A stretch of 64,000 bases of DNA from Dioscorea cayenensis subsp. rotundata (taxonomy: Eukaryota > Streptophyta > Magnoliopsida > Dioscoreales > Dioscoreaceae): contig NC_052497.1 in the NCBI RefSeq assembly GCF_009730915.1, forward strand, positions 57,369 through 121,368, in the 5' to 3' direction. Below the pieces are notes generated by a model. That model saw nothing but the letters and a program-made list of their open reading frames with translations. It was not told where the DNA came from and ran no database searches. The number at the start of each line of letters is the position of its first letter. The stretch's first letter is position 1. Positions 1 through 11,879 of this stretch are shown piece after piece. Made by a program: the position numbers and the translations under genes.

Positions 1-360
1 TTATTATGTCTTCAGGACGGTTCCTAACATGTTTTTCACAATGTATTATTCCTTGCAATGTGGACAGAGGCTTGAAAGTCAGAGTGTGGTTTCTTGTTAA
101 CCAAATAAAAGCTTGGTTTTAATGGTTTTAGGTGTTAAGTTTCATTATGGTTGGAAAAACATGTTCTTGCTTGAAATTTACCCAATCCCACTTGATTTGT
201 GATTGTTAGGTTTCACTTTTGATTTCCACTAGTGAAATGCATATCCAATTTCAGTATTTAACGCAATCAAATTCAGTATTTTCAGTTTCCAACACTATAA
301 TGGAATATATTCCACATGACCTGTTTAACATAATTACTTTCATTCATGCATCACTATCAG

Positions 361-642
361 GTCACTGAAAACGGCAAACAGGAAAGACATCTGGTAGCAA
401 CAGTAGGCAAGTTCAGCATCATCTGGAACTTCCAACAAGTAAAGAACAGCCACCATGAATGCTACCTAAACCAAGAAGGTCTCAAGAGCTGTTACTGCTA
501 CAAGATTGTCCCCAAGGAGGAATCCATCGTGGATAGTCGATTCATGCACGAGAAGTTCGCTACATCCGACTCCCCTGAGGCCCCATTAGTCGTTGTAACT
601 CCAATGAAAGTAAGCTCCTTCAGTATATCAAATCGGCGTTAA
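361..642 (+). CDS. Last exon of a VID27/CYPRO4-like protein gene
   Basis: This is the C-terminal 93 codons of a plant VID27-related protein (the CYPRO4 group). The reading frame contains segments I recognise from that family: [18 protein letters not shown], then a CYCYKIVPK stretch, [19 protein letters not shown] and the ending [13 protein letters not shown] before TAA at 640-642. The exon opens after a plausible acceptor (cattcatgcatcactatcAG, 341-360), so an upstream ATG at 346 is intronic and not the real start. Positions 1-360 look like AT-rich intron; the rest of the gene lies to the left of the window. The yeast namesake is linked to vacuolar import and degradation; the plant role is poorly defined and I infer nothing further. 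A possible poly(A) signal AATAAA lies at 718-723. Confidence 0.82.
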   Translation, partial: VTENGKQERHLVATVGKFSIIWNFQQVKNSHHECYLNQEGLKSCYCYKIVPKEESIVDSRFMHEKFATSDSPEAPLVVVTPMKVSSFSISNRR

Positions 643-2822
643 CCACGGCACTGAGGTTTGCAATGTGTGTGTGTGAATTGTGTTGTGTACTGGTTTGATT
701 TTATGGTTTGTCGCTAAAATAAATGTGATGCTGACCATAAAAAGGAGGAAATGCTTGTGGTCCATAGTTCAGATTGATGATGATGGTTGGAGTTCTAAAA
801 AAACTCAAGGAGGAGGTACACAGGTCACACAAATACTTATCTTGATGACAGAATGGAGCCCACTTTTGACAAGAGGAATCCTTAGCTGGGCACTGTGCAA
901 GTCAGGTTATTCCCCTTATCCATCATCTTTCATTGCATTCCTCAGCATCAATGCTTGTTTATCATCCATATATCATATGAAGTTTCTGCCTGCCTGTGAG
1001 CCCCCAATGACTTTTTCTGGATAAGACTGTCCTCTTCAATCATCCGGCCTTGATTAGTGGGGAACTTTATTGAGCAGCTCTTTCTATCTTCTTCTTCTTC
1101 TTCTTCGACCATGTCACTGTTAATATTTCCACGTCTGTTTGTCGTCGAAACTTTTAGATATGTGTTTTGTTTGTATCTAACATGGTATCAAAGCGATTAC
1201 GATTAGTTTGTTTTCAAGTGTTCTTTACTTTGGAAAGCATGTGTTTTTCCTCTCAATCAAAATTTTAGTCTGGCACAATTTCATTGAACATGTGTTTTCT
1301 TTCTTCTATGTTTCTCATTGGATGCCAATTAAAATGAGTATTGAATGAACTACTATTTTAGGAGACAGTCTTAAATGGTTTAAGGTACTGTCCTTAAGGG
1401 TATCCCATAACTTTGGTGCTTCCATGTTTGTGCTTTACATTGTTTGCATTTGGATACATACACATGGGTGGGAAGGTGGGGAGAAAGATCATGATCTTGT
1501 TTTTATAATGAAGATGATAAAAATGGACTTAAAAGGATGTGATAGGATAAGCATGAAAGGACTTTCTAGGATGCAACCATTGTTTCAATGTTTTCCTTCT
1601 TTTTATTTTATTTGGTTTGGCATTTGGTATTTTGGGTTTCTTTGGGTCCCTCTCTTTGCCCCCTTATTAGGCCAACCCCCACCAAACTCTTACTCCATGG
1701 TTCTTAATCAAGTCAAAGAAATCTAACCCACAATTTTGGGATTTTTTTTTCTTTCTTTCTTGGCTTGAATTATCCATAGAGATCCATGAGAAAAAGAAAT
1801 TATTTTGGGTGTTATTTTGGTCGGAGATATTCTAATATACACGTGACTTATTATCTGTATTTGGAGTTACTATAATTGAATATATTAAGAGTTTGGCTGG
1901 AAGTTGAAATACTGTAATTTTTTTTTAGGTATTTTTGTTTTAATTTTTTTAAATAAAACATTAAAGTTTTCAAATAAGAATTTTTTTTAAAAAAATATTA
2001 TGTAACTCAAATCCATCATATGAAAGGGAATTAGGTCTTAATTAGAGATTAGCCCCTAATAACATGCCCTAACTAATCCTGTCCTGATATCTCAAACAAT
2101 ATGAAAAAGTGTCCCTCATAAAACACAATAAAATCATGTGTTGTTACCCACTCAAAATCATAACACATTTGGATTCAAAGGCAAGAATTCAATCAATTTC
2201 TCTTCATTAAATCCATGAATTCTCTCTCTTTCTCACTAAATAAAGCATCACTCCTCATTTTATTAGTGTCTATAGCCTTTGCCCTTAATTCAAGCATTCT
2301 TTCTTTCTCTTTGCCTTTTCTTTTTTTTAAAAAAAAAAAAAAAAAAGTAATGTAGTAAGAAAGGGGCAAATGATTAGTGAGATTAATTAATCATATCTTT
2401 GCATGAAACTTTATCTTACTAATGTTAATTGGATGCATTCTTTTGCCCCTTTCTTTTTCCCAATGCATGTCTATCTTTGCATTCATTAATCAATTCAAAT
2501 AATAATGATAATAATAAATATTAATAAATAATTTAGTACTAAAAAAGACTTTGTCCCAAGTTTGAGTCTTATTATCTGAAATGTGATTAGCCAACGTGGC
2601 AACCACAAAATTCCACTTAGCATACCTAATTGGACCATTCCTCCACAACTTATTCATTTGATAAAGACACACCTAGAAAAAAGTATGACCCTCAACTCTT
2701 CTTTTCAATTTCAAATTGTGAAACAAAAAAAAAAAGCATTAATTATATACATATCACATTGTACGGAAAATTAGAACTTTTGATTTTTAAAAACAAAAAA
2801 AATTACAACTAATCATTTAGTG

Positions 2823-2824
<2 letters not shown>
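643..2824. other. 3' UTR then intergenic sequence, no gene seen
   Basis: The first few hundred bases are probably the 3' UTR of the VID27-like gene, with AATAAA at 718-723. The rest is AT-rich with a short CTT run near 1089-1106 and homopolymer tracts near 1740 and 2325-2345. Short open frames here (680-1024, 1424-1726) have no recognisable protein features and look like chance. Confidence 0.5.

Positions 2825-2874
<50 letters not shown>
2825..2874. repeat. (AT)n microsatellite
   Basis: Uninterrupted AT dinucleotide run of about 25 units. It lies 185 bases before the scaffold gap. Confidence 0.95.
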
Positions 2875-2878
<4 letters not shown>

Positions 2879-3059
2879 TAGGAATCTTGATTTATTTATT
2901 TATTTTCTTAATCATATAAAAAAAAGTTCAAGGAAAATTTTACAAGGTCATAATTTCCCCTGTTTTTTTTTAAAAAAAAAAAGAAAATAACAATTTACTG
3001 TTTATTATTACTTACTTAAAAGTTATTGTTGAAAAATAAACCAACCACTCACGGTCAAC

Positions 3060-4059
3060 NNNNNNNNNNNNNNNNNNNNNNNNNNNNNNNNNNNNNNNNN
3101 NNNNNNNNNNNNNNNNNNNNNNNNNNNNNNNNNNNNNNNNNNNNNNNNNNNNNNNNNNNNNNNNNNNNNNNNNNNNNNNNNNNNNNNNNNNNNNNNNNNN
3201 NNNNNNNNNNNNNNNNNNNNNNNNNNNNNNNNNNNNNNNNNNNNNNNNNNNNNNNNNNNNNNNNNNNNNNNNNNNNNNNNNNNNNNNNNNNNNNNNNNNN
3301 NNNNNNNNNNNNNNNNNNNNNNNNNNNNNNNNNNNNNNNNNNNNNNNNNNNNNNNNNNNNNNNNNNNNNNNNNNNNNNNNNNNNNNNNNNNNNNNNNNNN
3401 NNNNNNNNNNNNNNNNNNNNNNNNNNNNNNNNNNNNNNNNNNNNNNNNNNNNNNNNNNNNNNNNNNNNNNNNNNNNNNNNNNNNNNNNNNNNNNNNNNNN
3501 NNNNNNNNNNNNNNNNNNNNNNNNNNNNNNNNNNNNNNNNNNNNNNNNNNNNNNNNNNNNNNNNNNNNNNNNNNNNNNNNNNNNNNNNNNNNNNNNNNNN
3601 NNNNNNNNNNNNNNNNNNNNNNNNNNNNNNNNNNNNNNNNNNNNNNNNNNNNNNNNNNNNNNNNNNNNNNNNNNNNNNNNNNNNNNNNNNNNNNNNNNNN
3701 NNNNNNNNNNNNNNNNNNNNNNNNNNNNNNNNNNNNNNNNNNNNNNNNNNNNNNNNNNNNNNNNNNNNNNNNNNNNNNNNNNNNNNNNNNNNNNNNNNNN
3801 NNNNNNNNNNNNNNNNNNNNNNNNNNNNNNNNNNNNNNNNNNNNNNNNNNNNNNNNNNNNNNNNNNNNNNNNNNNNNNNNNNNNNNNNNNNNNNNNNNNN
3901 NNNNNNNNNNNNNNNNNNNNNNNNNNNNNNNNNNNNNNNNNNNNNNNNNNNNNNNNNNNNNNNNNNNNNNNNNNNNNNNNNNNNNNNNNNNNNNNNNNNN
4001 NNNNNNNNNNNNNNNNNNNNNNNNNNNNNNNNNNNNNNNNNNNNNNNNNNNNNNNNNNN
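3060..4059. other. Assembly gap, exactly 1000 N
   Basis: All bases are N. The round length suggests a placeholder of unknown true size. The sequence right of the gap is already inside a LINE, so the missing piece probably holds at least the upstream part of that element. Any open frame across the gap is an artefact. Confidence 0.99.
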
Positions 4060-4527
4060 ATCATTAAACTCATTTTATATCTATTCAAGGGCACGTCAGG
4101 TCTATTGATTAATTTACACAAAACTTGCATGTACTCTACCAAATTTGGGCAGAGATCAAAAGCTCCCTTGGTAGGTCTCTTAGCTACTCCATAAGTACAC
4201 TACCTTTAACCTACCTCCGTGTTCCTATGACCAAATAGGAGCACCCAATGCCAGGACAAGGACAAACTCATTAAGAATATTAGATCAAAACTATCCTCAT
4301 GGAATCCAAGCTCCTATTGCTTGGAGTAGATTCACATTCACTATCTCGGTAATTTTTTGTATTCTGATTTGGTGGATATCTATCTTCAAACTCCCAATTT
4401 GAGTAAGAAATCGAGTGAATCCAAAGAGATTTCCTTTGGCTCAAACCAAGTATCAATAAACCTAATTGTTTGCTTGTTGATTTGAAGCAACTTTGGAAAC
4501 CCCAGGAGCATAGCGGTTGGGCATATT
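4060..4527 (+). mobile_element. LINE-C, left part (outermost of three nested LINEs)
   Basis: Degenerate non-LTR retrotransposon on the + strand. Reading across frame shifts from about 4200 gives the region just after the reverse-transcriptase core of plant LINEs: LPLTYLRVP, then IRSKLSSWN, then WWISIFKLPI and a KQLWKPQEHSGWAY-like stretch that runs straight into the break at 4527. The same reading resumes after 10450 with a segment like LNIVFFNLIFLG. The last 20 bases (AGCATAGCGGTTGGGCATAT, 4507-4526) recur at 10430-10449 with one mismatch and are the target-site duplication of the element inserted here (LINE-A). The start of LINE-C is lost in the gap. No intact protein is encoded. Confidence 0.75.
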
Positions 4528-5075
4528 TTTTTTTAGGGAAAGAACTAAGGGAACTAATATATTGAAAATAAAAAAGGTTACACAATGTTAAGGGTTATAG
4601 TTAGAATTAAACCAAAAGGAGAAAATAAAAGAAAACAGAGAAAAGAAGAGCAGAGAAAGAAAAAAGAAGCAAACAACATGAATCAAAAAGTGAAGCCTGC
4701 ATCAGTGAAAAGCTTCATGATCCAACGCAGAAGATCACGACCAGTCAGATAAAGGTTAAGGCTGTGAAGATTGGCTCCAGAACCAGCAAGGGCGATAGTA
4801 AGGGCATTCCAGCATCTTGGGATTTCAACAAGAGAAGGTTTGCCCTCAAGCAGAAGGAGATAGTTGATATCAGAAATGGCTTGAGAGAATCTCCAAGTGA
4901 CCGGGTTGCTATGGCTTCTCAATATTTGAGAAATGTCCCGATGACAGTGTAAGATGTGGCGAATGTTCAAATGTCTATCGATGGATGTTCAAAGGGCAGT
5001 ATCTAAAGCATTGATCTCAGATTCAATAGACGATTCAGCATTGAAAGCACTGCTCCCTGCACAAAAGACAAAATG
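4528..5075 (-). mobile_element. LINE-A, 3' part (middle of the nested LINEs)
   Basis: 5'-truncated LINE in minus orientation. It begins on the + strand with a poly(T) run at about 4526-4534, which is its poly(A) tail. The minus-strand frame at 4683-4970, extended to about 5070 with one frame change, reads like the RNase H-type tail of plant LINEs: AGSSAFNAES, IESEINALDTAL, then the TWRFSQAISDINYLL and VEIPRCWNALTIALAG stretches. The element is interrupted at about 5075 by LINE-B and resumes at 10133. The 5075 border is my estimate, from where the RNase H reading stops. Confidence 0.75.
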
Positions 5076-5137
5076 AGTAGAGTGGCCGAGCCCGTGGTCG
5101 AGGGGGTGGCACTTGCACCACTCCCGAGACCCGCGGC

Positions 5138-5838
5138 ATGGCAACCGATGTGAGTACCGAGAAGCGCCGACCTCGGTACCCGGCCTCCAGCGGGATTCGT
5201 GGGGGTAGGTCTGGCCCTACTTCGAACCGTTCCCCTAGTCTGGATGCCATTCACAGTATCCCCACATCCTCTGATCTGATGGATACGGAGATCATCCCTA
5301 TGAATCCTATCTCAACCGCTAATAACGCTTCGAATTCTCCGCCTACCGTTGATGGAAGCAAGCTTGATTCTCATCGGGATTAAGTAAAGGCTTTATGTGG
5401 CGGCCCTAGTTCCAATGGCACTATGCCGACCGCACCCCCCAATCAATTCAGGCGGTGCATTGTTCCCCCCACCATTGGAAATGACATTTCTTTTCAAAAT
5501 CTTCACTCTAGCTCTCCTCCTCCCATACTTCACTCTTCACCTCAAACCCCCCCCCCCCATCTTCTCCTCCTCAGCCTGAGAGAGATTCTCATCTCCTTGT
5601 CGTCGACCGTGTCTCTGCTGCGCTCCATGAAGGTGTTATGGAGGAAGATAGCAACGGGGACACCACTGATGATGATGATGAGGATGAAATGTCCGATGAC
5701 GAAGAATCTGACGATGATATGACCCTTGTTCAATTTCAAGAAGAAGCCAGACGTGAGGCACTCATTCGGAAGAGCACCCCTTCTTCCGGCTCTTCCCCGA
5801 AAAAGGGCAGGATGGAACCAGAAAACTCTGGTTCTTAA
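5138..5838 (+). pseudogene. LINE-B ORF1 (gag-like) remnant, C-terminal part
   Basis: Broken into at least three frames. The first piece (5138-5383) is proline/serine-rich with no domain I can name. The last piece (5638-5838) has a very acidic block (DDDDEDEMSDDEESDDD) followed by MTLVQFQEEARREALIRK and a basic KKGR end, the type of tail that closes ORF1 in plant L1 elements. The usual N-terminal DUF4283 and CCHC knuckle are not visible, so the copy is probably 5'-truncated within ORF1. A C9 run near 5549-5557 is one likely frame breaker. Confidence 0.55.
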
Positions 5839-5915
5839 ATCAGACAGTGGCTTATTTGCTTTCGTTTCTCTATTCCTATTTGGAAGTTATTCTCTCTCTT
5901 TTGGATATTATGTTT

Positions 5916-8900
5916 ATGATGATTGCTAAATTTTTATGCTAGAATTGCAGAGGACTCTCGGCGCGAGATACCTCTGACTATATTTTCAAACTCATCAGGA
6001 TCCACAAACCTTCCCTCGTTTGTCTTGTTGAGACTAGAGCCAACTCTGGCCGTATTGATCGATTTCGCTTCAAAATCCCCAAGTCCTGGCATTGGGCCGC
6101 TATTGAAGCTGATGGTTATTCCGGTGGCATTTTCATTCTTTGGAATAAAAGTTTGGGTCATGTTACCCCCATTGTTGCTTCTCGTCGTGCTTTACATATT
6201 GTTATCTCTTCTTCGGTTTTCAAAAATTGCGTTATTTCCATCGTTTATAATTCTACCTTCTCTCGCAAACAATGTCTTCTTTGGAACGAGCTTTCCAAAA
6301 TTTCTAATTTGCACCTTCCTTGGCTCATTATTGGAGATTTTAATGCAGTTCTTTCCAGAAACGAATTCAAAGGCGGCAATTTTTCTTAATATAATCGGAA
6401 AGCTCGTTTTTTAGAGAATTCGTTGATTTTAACAATCTCATTGATTTAAATCGATCCCGGTCCCCGTTTACTTTGGTGCAACAACCGAATGGCCTAGCCC
6501 GTCATTGTGCGGATCGGATCGGTGTCTTGTTAACTTGGATTGGACCAACGCTTTTCGTGTTTTTATAATCTTAAACACCTCTCTCGCGTTTTCTCCGATC
6601 ATTCTCCCCTTCTTCTGGACATTAACGTGCATACTCATCCCAAACCTTATTATTTTTGGTTTAATAACTTTTGGCTTGATTATTTAGTATGTCATGATGC
6701 CGTTCATAGCGCCTGGAATTTTTCTCCACATGGGAACCCCATGCAAGCCTTCTCTCATTTCCTGTCTCGATCCCGTTTTCGTCTTCATGATTGGAGCCGT
6801 CATGGGATCAATAATATCGAGTCTGAGATCAAGAATGTTGAATCTGATATCCAATTGTTTGATTGCTCCGACTCTGATCTCAATTCTCCTATCTTAACCG
6901 ATTTATATTCGAAGCTTGCAACCCTTCATAGACAAAGTAACTCTTTATGGACGTAGAGGGCTCATATGTCGTGGCTTCTGAACGGAGATAAGAATTCTAA
7001 ATTTTTTCATTACATTACTCGTTCTAGAACTCATTTCAATTTAATTACCCAGGTTGCGACCACGGATGGCGTTTACGTCACCAGTCAGCCTGACATTCTT
7101 CTCGCCTTCTACAACTTTTACTCCGGGCTCTGGAATACCCATCCTGACCAAATACCAAATATCCTTGAGCTCTTTCCAGACAACATACCTTCTCTCTCAA
7201 ATGTTGACAGTTTATTCCTCATTCGCGAGGTCACTAAAGAAGAGGTTTATCTCACTATCCTTGATCTTCCCACTGGTAAGTCTCGCGGTCCCGATGGTTT
7301 TAATATCGAATTTTACCGCGCTTTTTGGCCAGTGATTGGTGACCAATTTTTTTTAGCTGTCAAATATTTTTTCGATAATTGCTACATGCCTAGTTCTTGG
7401 GGTAAAACTTCTATCACTCTTATTCCCAAAATTTCTTGTCCTAAGAGGGTCTCAGATTATCAGCCTATCTCTCTTTGCAATGTCTGTTTCAAAATTATAA
7501 CCAAGCTTCTTTCCAACCGCTTGAAACTTGTTCTACCTAAACTTATTGGTCTGGAACAGGTTGGTTTTATTTCTGAGCATTGCATTTTCGATAACATTCT
7601 AGCCACTCAAGAGGTTGTCCATACTATAGAGCATGATATCAACGGCCCTTCTAGGATGTTAATCAAACTCGATATTGAGAAGGCTTATGACACTATTTCT
7701 TGGGATGCAATTTTTGCCGTTTTAAACAAAATGAATTTTCATAACAATTGGATATCCTGGATCTCCACCTGTCTTAAGTCTAGTTCTTTTTCTGTTATTG
7801 TTAATGGAGTAGCCTCTCATTGGTTCTCTTCTTCTAGAGGTGTTCGTCAAGGTGATCCTATTTCTTCTCATCTTTTCATCCTTGTTTCTCAGATTCTTAC
7901 TTCTCTTCTTAATCTTGATCTTAGAAACGGGAAGATTCCTGGTTTTAATTCAAATCTAAAACATAACTTCAATCATCTTATGTATGCCGATGACCTAATT
8001 CTTATTACCCATGCCTCTAGATCTGCTACCAGAAATATTGTTCGGTGCCTTAATTTTTATTACTTCCTTTCTGGTCAGCGTCCTAATCAAGCCAAATCTC
8101 TGCCCCCACTTGGTTCAATTCGAGAGTCAAAAAAAGCATATGTTCTATCCTCAAACTTCATACAGCCTCCTTCCCCTTCAAATATCTGGGCATAATGATC
8201 TCTCCTAACAGAATGAATGCCTCTACCTTCTCTTCTATGGTAGACAAAATTAAAAGGTCTTGTAATCGTTGGACAAATCTCTCTCTATCTTCAGCTGCTA
8301 AGGCCATCCTTATTAACACCTCTTTATTCTCCATCCCAATTTACACCCTATCTGTATACCCTATTCCCCAAGCCATCCTTACCTAGATATCTACAATTGC
8401 TAGAAAATTCTTTTGGAGTAAAAATGGCAATCGTAAGGGTATCCCTTATGTCGCTTGGTGCTATATAACTAAAGGTAAAACTGAGGGGGGCCTTGGTATC
8501 CATGACCTATCCTTAGTCAGACATTCCCTCTTGGCTAAGCACTTATTCAAATACCTCAATGACGATGATGTTCTTTGGGTCGATATCCTTCGCAACAAAT
8601 ATGGTTCTTTTAATTTCTGGAAGGATAAGGCTCCACCCAAGTGTTCCTGGTTTTTTCGCGGGCTTTGTCATTCGGCAGATTATTTAAAACCATTTTGCAA
8701 AATCATTTCTGTTAATCCTTGGAAAGCCTCTTTTCTTTGGGATCCATGGTACTCTTGTATACCTAAAGCCCTCATGCCTACATTTTTAAACATGTCCTAT
8801 GATTTTGATCAAATCACCATGGCTGATGTTATCCATAATGATTCTTGGGTTCATGCTGATCACAATGGCTTTCTTGGTAACATTCTTAACTTTGATCTCT

Positions 8901-9454
8901 GCAATCTGTGTGATATTGACCCTTCCTCCAACAACCGCTGGGTCTGGTACCCGTTGCCCTCCAAACTTAAGATTTCTACTAATGTTTATCATACTTTAAA
9001 TAATACTGTTCCCATCTCTGATCATTGGAGTGGTTGGAAAAAGCTTTGGTCTCTCAAAATTGCTCCTCGGGTTAAGCACTTCATCTGGTTAATATTTATG
9101 GGTAGACTCCCAACTATCGATCATTTATTTAATATTAACCTTGGTCCGGACACACCTTGTGCTTTCTGTGGGCTTCATCGTGAAACTATTGAACATCTTT
9201 TCGTTTCATGCCCCAAAATTCAACCTGTCTGGAATTTTCTTAGCAGACGGACTAATCGTAACATCTTTTTCCCTGATAATTTTTCTACTGGGTCTTGGCT
9301 TACCGGCTATAATCATTCTCTGTTTGTTGTTTCACTCATTGCTTCTTGTGCCTGGTTTCACTGGAAAAATCATTGTGATATTATTTTTCGCAATGCTCAA
9401 CTGAATAGTATTAATATTGTATGCAGCAGCATGGGCTCATGCCAACGATTGTAA
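5916..9454 (+). pseudogene. LINE-B ORF2: endonuclease, reverse transcriptase, zf-RVT
   Basis: ORF2 polyprotein remnant. The start MMIAKFLC at 5916 is followed by TAG where the family has Trp (consensus CWNCRGL). Endonuclease motifs: VETR near 6030, IGDFNAV at about 6331-6351, SDHSPLLL near 6597. A stop at 6388, frame changes before 6540 and a TAG at 6955 precede the RT. The RT runs 6966-8195: GPDGFNIEFYRAFW, YQPISLCN, the LDIEKAYD block, RGVRQGDPIS and the catalytic MYADDLIL (YADD at 7983-7994), so the active-site Asp pair is intact. The zf-RVT region (8531-9454) has APRVKHFIWL and a CAFC...ETIEHLFVSC metal-binding pattern. The product copies element RNA into DNA at nicked chromosomal target sites; this copy is disabled. 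Confidence 0.85.
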
Positions 9455-10119
9455 TCTCGATGACGATAGTTTCCTTGGCGGAAAAACTTATCAGCAATAA
9501 CTTTTTCTTGGGCTAGTGGACATTTCTTATTTATCTATACTCGGCTCCATAGCTCCGAGTTAGTATCTTCCGCTAGTTTCTTCGCTTTCTAGCGCCGATT
9601 TTGTGGTTTAATTTGCGTGGATGCTTCTCTAGTACTCGCAAATGATCTATATAGTGGAGAATTGCTCGCTTTTTGCTCGCTTTAAACATATCCCGAGGAG
9701 CAGTAGCGCTCGATCAAGCATGTGTTCACTAACGATCGTGACCACTATCAATGCCTCCGTCTACTAATCATTCTCCTTTATTCCGGAGATCCATTGCTTC
9801 CATCTCCAATACTGATTTGCGTTAAACATGAATGGCAACCCTCGTCATGCACATCACTCCCGAGACCGGGTTGGCTCCTCGCGATCCGCCTTGCTTCCCT
9901 CGGTCATAATCATCATACTCTAAGCCCTGCTTTCTATCCGGTCGAGATCTCGCCTTTTTGGATCATGAAGAGCTTTCATGCTCGCCGTTTCTCATTTCAT
10001 TAATGCCTTTGTTTGCCCTGCTTGGTCTTTTGGCTTTTTCTTTTCCTTATCGTAGCTTCTTGTACCTTCGTATTCTTCTCCTTTAATAAATCAGCCTCCG
10101 GTGAGGTTCTTTCAAAAAA
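9455..10119 (+). pseudogene. LINE-B RNase H remnant and 3' UTR
   Basis: After the zf-RVT region the frame falls apart. A VDASLVLAND-like stretch near 9617-9650 could be the start of an RNase H domain. The rest is C/T-rich and ends in TTTAATAAATCAGCCTCCGG (about 10082-10101) before the poly(A) run. No continuous protein can be read. Confidence 0.5.
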
Positions 10120-10132
10120 AAAAAAAGAACCC

Positions 10133-10428
10133 AAGATGGCTTACCTTGTTAACACCATTCTAGCTATAAGCGTGGGAGAAATTGTTAAAGAGGAGACGAC
10201 GGCCGCTAAGAGAAGCATTTTCCTGCATAAAATCTTTCACATGGGCAATAGCTTTGTTGACAAGAAGAGGAAAATTGGGACTGATGTTGTTAAAGATGGC
10301 TTCACACCTGATTTTCCACAAGAACCAAATAGTTGCAGCAATGGTAGAAATGGTATGTAGTGAGAGATTATAATCTGTAATCCAAGCACCCTAAGAGATG
10401 AGATCAGGAAAAGAGATATTAATACCCA
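10133..10428 (-). mobile_element. LINE-A, 5'-side part, resumed after LINE-B
   Basis: Minus-strand reading gives the region between zf-RVT and RNase H of plant LINEs: ISTIAATIWFLWKIRCEAIF, then NNISPNFPLLVNKAIAHVKDF. This joins logically to the RNase H fragment at 4683-5070, so the two pieces are one element split by LINE-B. The piece ends at the second copy of the target-site duplication (AGCATAGAGGTTGGGCATAT, 10430-10449). LINE-A was therefore 5'-truncated at insertion, about 850 bp long in total. Confidence 0.75.
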
Positions 10429-10450
10429 GAGCATAGAGGTTGGGCATATT

Positions 10451-11876
10451 GAACATTGTATTCTTTAATCTAATCTTTCTTGGCGTGTGATTGTGGAAGA
10501 TCACAATCAAAATGAACTAGTGTGGTTCCAGAGTTATTCATTATAACTACTTCCTTAACAACTCACTTTAGAATCTATACCAAGTCCAACAAGATATCTT
10601 TTTTTGGGATGGTATCTTAAGTTGTCTTTATGCTTTCATGTTCTTTGTTAACTTGATAATCAAGGATGATGAAACCACTCTCTTATAGTGGGATTGCTAC
10701 ATCAATAAAAAGGTGCCAGTGTATCTTTAGTTTGAGACTTTTAGTAATACCTGATTTTTAATAGGTACCATCAAAAGTCTAATTCACATCTTCTTTGTAC
10801 ACTAACTTCTACTAATCTGGCTTTGCTTAACATCAATGTAAGGATCTAAAGGGACCTTCTAGAAAACCGAGGCACCAAATTTTTTAGCCTTAACCCCTCC
10901 GGAGGATTCTCTGTTAAATTCTTCTATAGTTTCTTCTATGATAGAGGTCGACAATGTTAGGTAACTTTACCTATTTGTTCTTACCCATAAAAAAAATAAT
11001 ATTTTTATATAGATGGCCTAGGACAATAAGATCCTTACACTTGAAAATCCAACACTAGAAAATGCAATAGGCTCCAGACAATTACATGCATTACAATGCA
11101 AATATGGTACCACTACATCAATCTTGAAAAAGAAGATTCTCACATTGGAAAACCTTGCTATCAAAAGATGTAATAATCTTTAGCCACTACTTGTGCACTT
11201 TGTCACTATGTGGTCAACCATCTATTTATTTCATGCCCTTTTGCAACATAAGTTTGGTGCCACTATGGCAACATTTTTGGTCTCACACATTACCCTAGCT
11301 CTCTATGAGACATGTAGGCATCCTAGAGGTCCTACCTTCAACTTTTGCTCAATGAAAAGTGGGATTTCTTGGCCAAGGCTATTGTTTGGAATATCTATTT
11401 AAAGGTAAATTTATCCTATTATTAATTACAAAATACTTCTCTATTTTTAGAAATCATTAGATCTAATTATTTGTTTCTTCTCTTGATGTCTAAAGAGAGG
11501 ATTCAATTAACGCAGTCAAGTGAAGCTTCAAATTTTTGGGGTCCTACAATCCTTATGCAAGTGATCCAAGAGAGCCAACTTCCACCATCTGTTCAAACTA
11601 ACCATTTGATCCGAACTACGAGAATCTTCCGTGCACATGTGTTGTCCCTATTTTATTCCTCCTTGTAATGCTTAGTCTGTTTTTTAATTGGTTCTCGTTG
11701 TTTTATTTTCTATCTATTATTATCAATACCATTAGTGGACCCTATATGTGCTTCTCTCCTCCATGTTCCCATTCCCTGATCCTCCTCGTGTAGCGAGGAA
11801 CTCCCTATCCTCCATAGTATTTTTCAATGAATTGGGATTTATTAACTTTTTCAAAAAATAAATAAATAAAATAATT
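10451..11876 (+). mobile_element. LINE-C, right part with zf-RVT remnant and 3' tail
   Basis: Continuation of the outermost LINE. Straight after the LINE-A duplication the reading LNIVFFNLIFLG continues the C-terminal region, with WGSRVIHYNYFLNNSL-like and QQDIFFWDGILSCL-like stretches. Near 11180-11400 comes a degraded zinc-binding segment (ATTCALCHYVVNHLFISCPF) and SGISWPRLLFGIS. The 3' end has the GGGATTTATTAACTTTTTC tail and an A-rich end before 11877. There are frameshifts and stops throughout, so it is an old copy, the oldest of the stack. Confidence 0.7.
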
Positions 11877-11879
11877 TAA

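Larger units (their letters stand above)
5076..10132 (+). mobile_element. LINE-B, near full-length plant L1-type LINE (innermost)
   Basis: About 5 kb of + strand non-LTR retrotransposon in the expected order: remnant ORF1, AP-type endonuclease, reverse transcriptase, zf-RVT zinc-binding region, remnant RNase H, short 3' UTR, and a poly(A) run ending at about 10132. Both ends sit inside LINE-A. I could not define a target-site duplication, because the left edge is blurred and may carry a small deletion. Because its reading frames are the least damaged, it is probably the youngest of the three, which matches its innermost position. It still carries stops and frameshifts and is unlikely to move by itself. 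Confidence 0.85.

Noticed and set aside
1424..1726. 100-codon + strand open frame
   Set aside because: No domain, low-complexity composition, no promoter or splice context; probably chance.
3012..4142. Long open frames on both strands (360-376 codons)
   Set aside because: They are almost entirely N; the gap has no stop codons only because it has no sequence.
5003..5254. Overlapping minus-strand frames near the LINE-A/LINE-B junction
   Set aside because: They fuse LINE-A RNase H sequence with the antisense of LINE-B and are a junction artefact.
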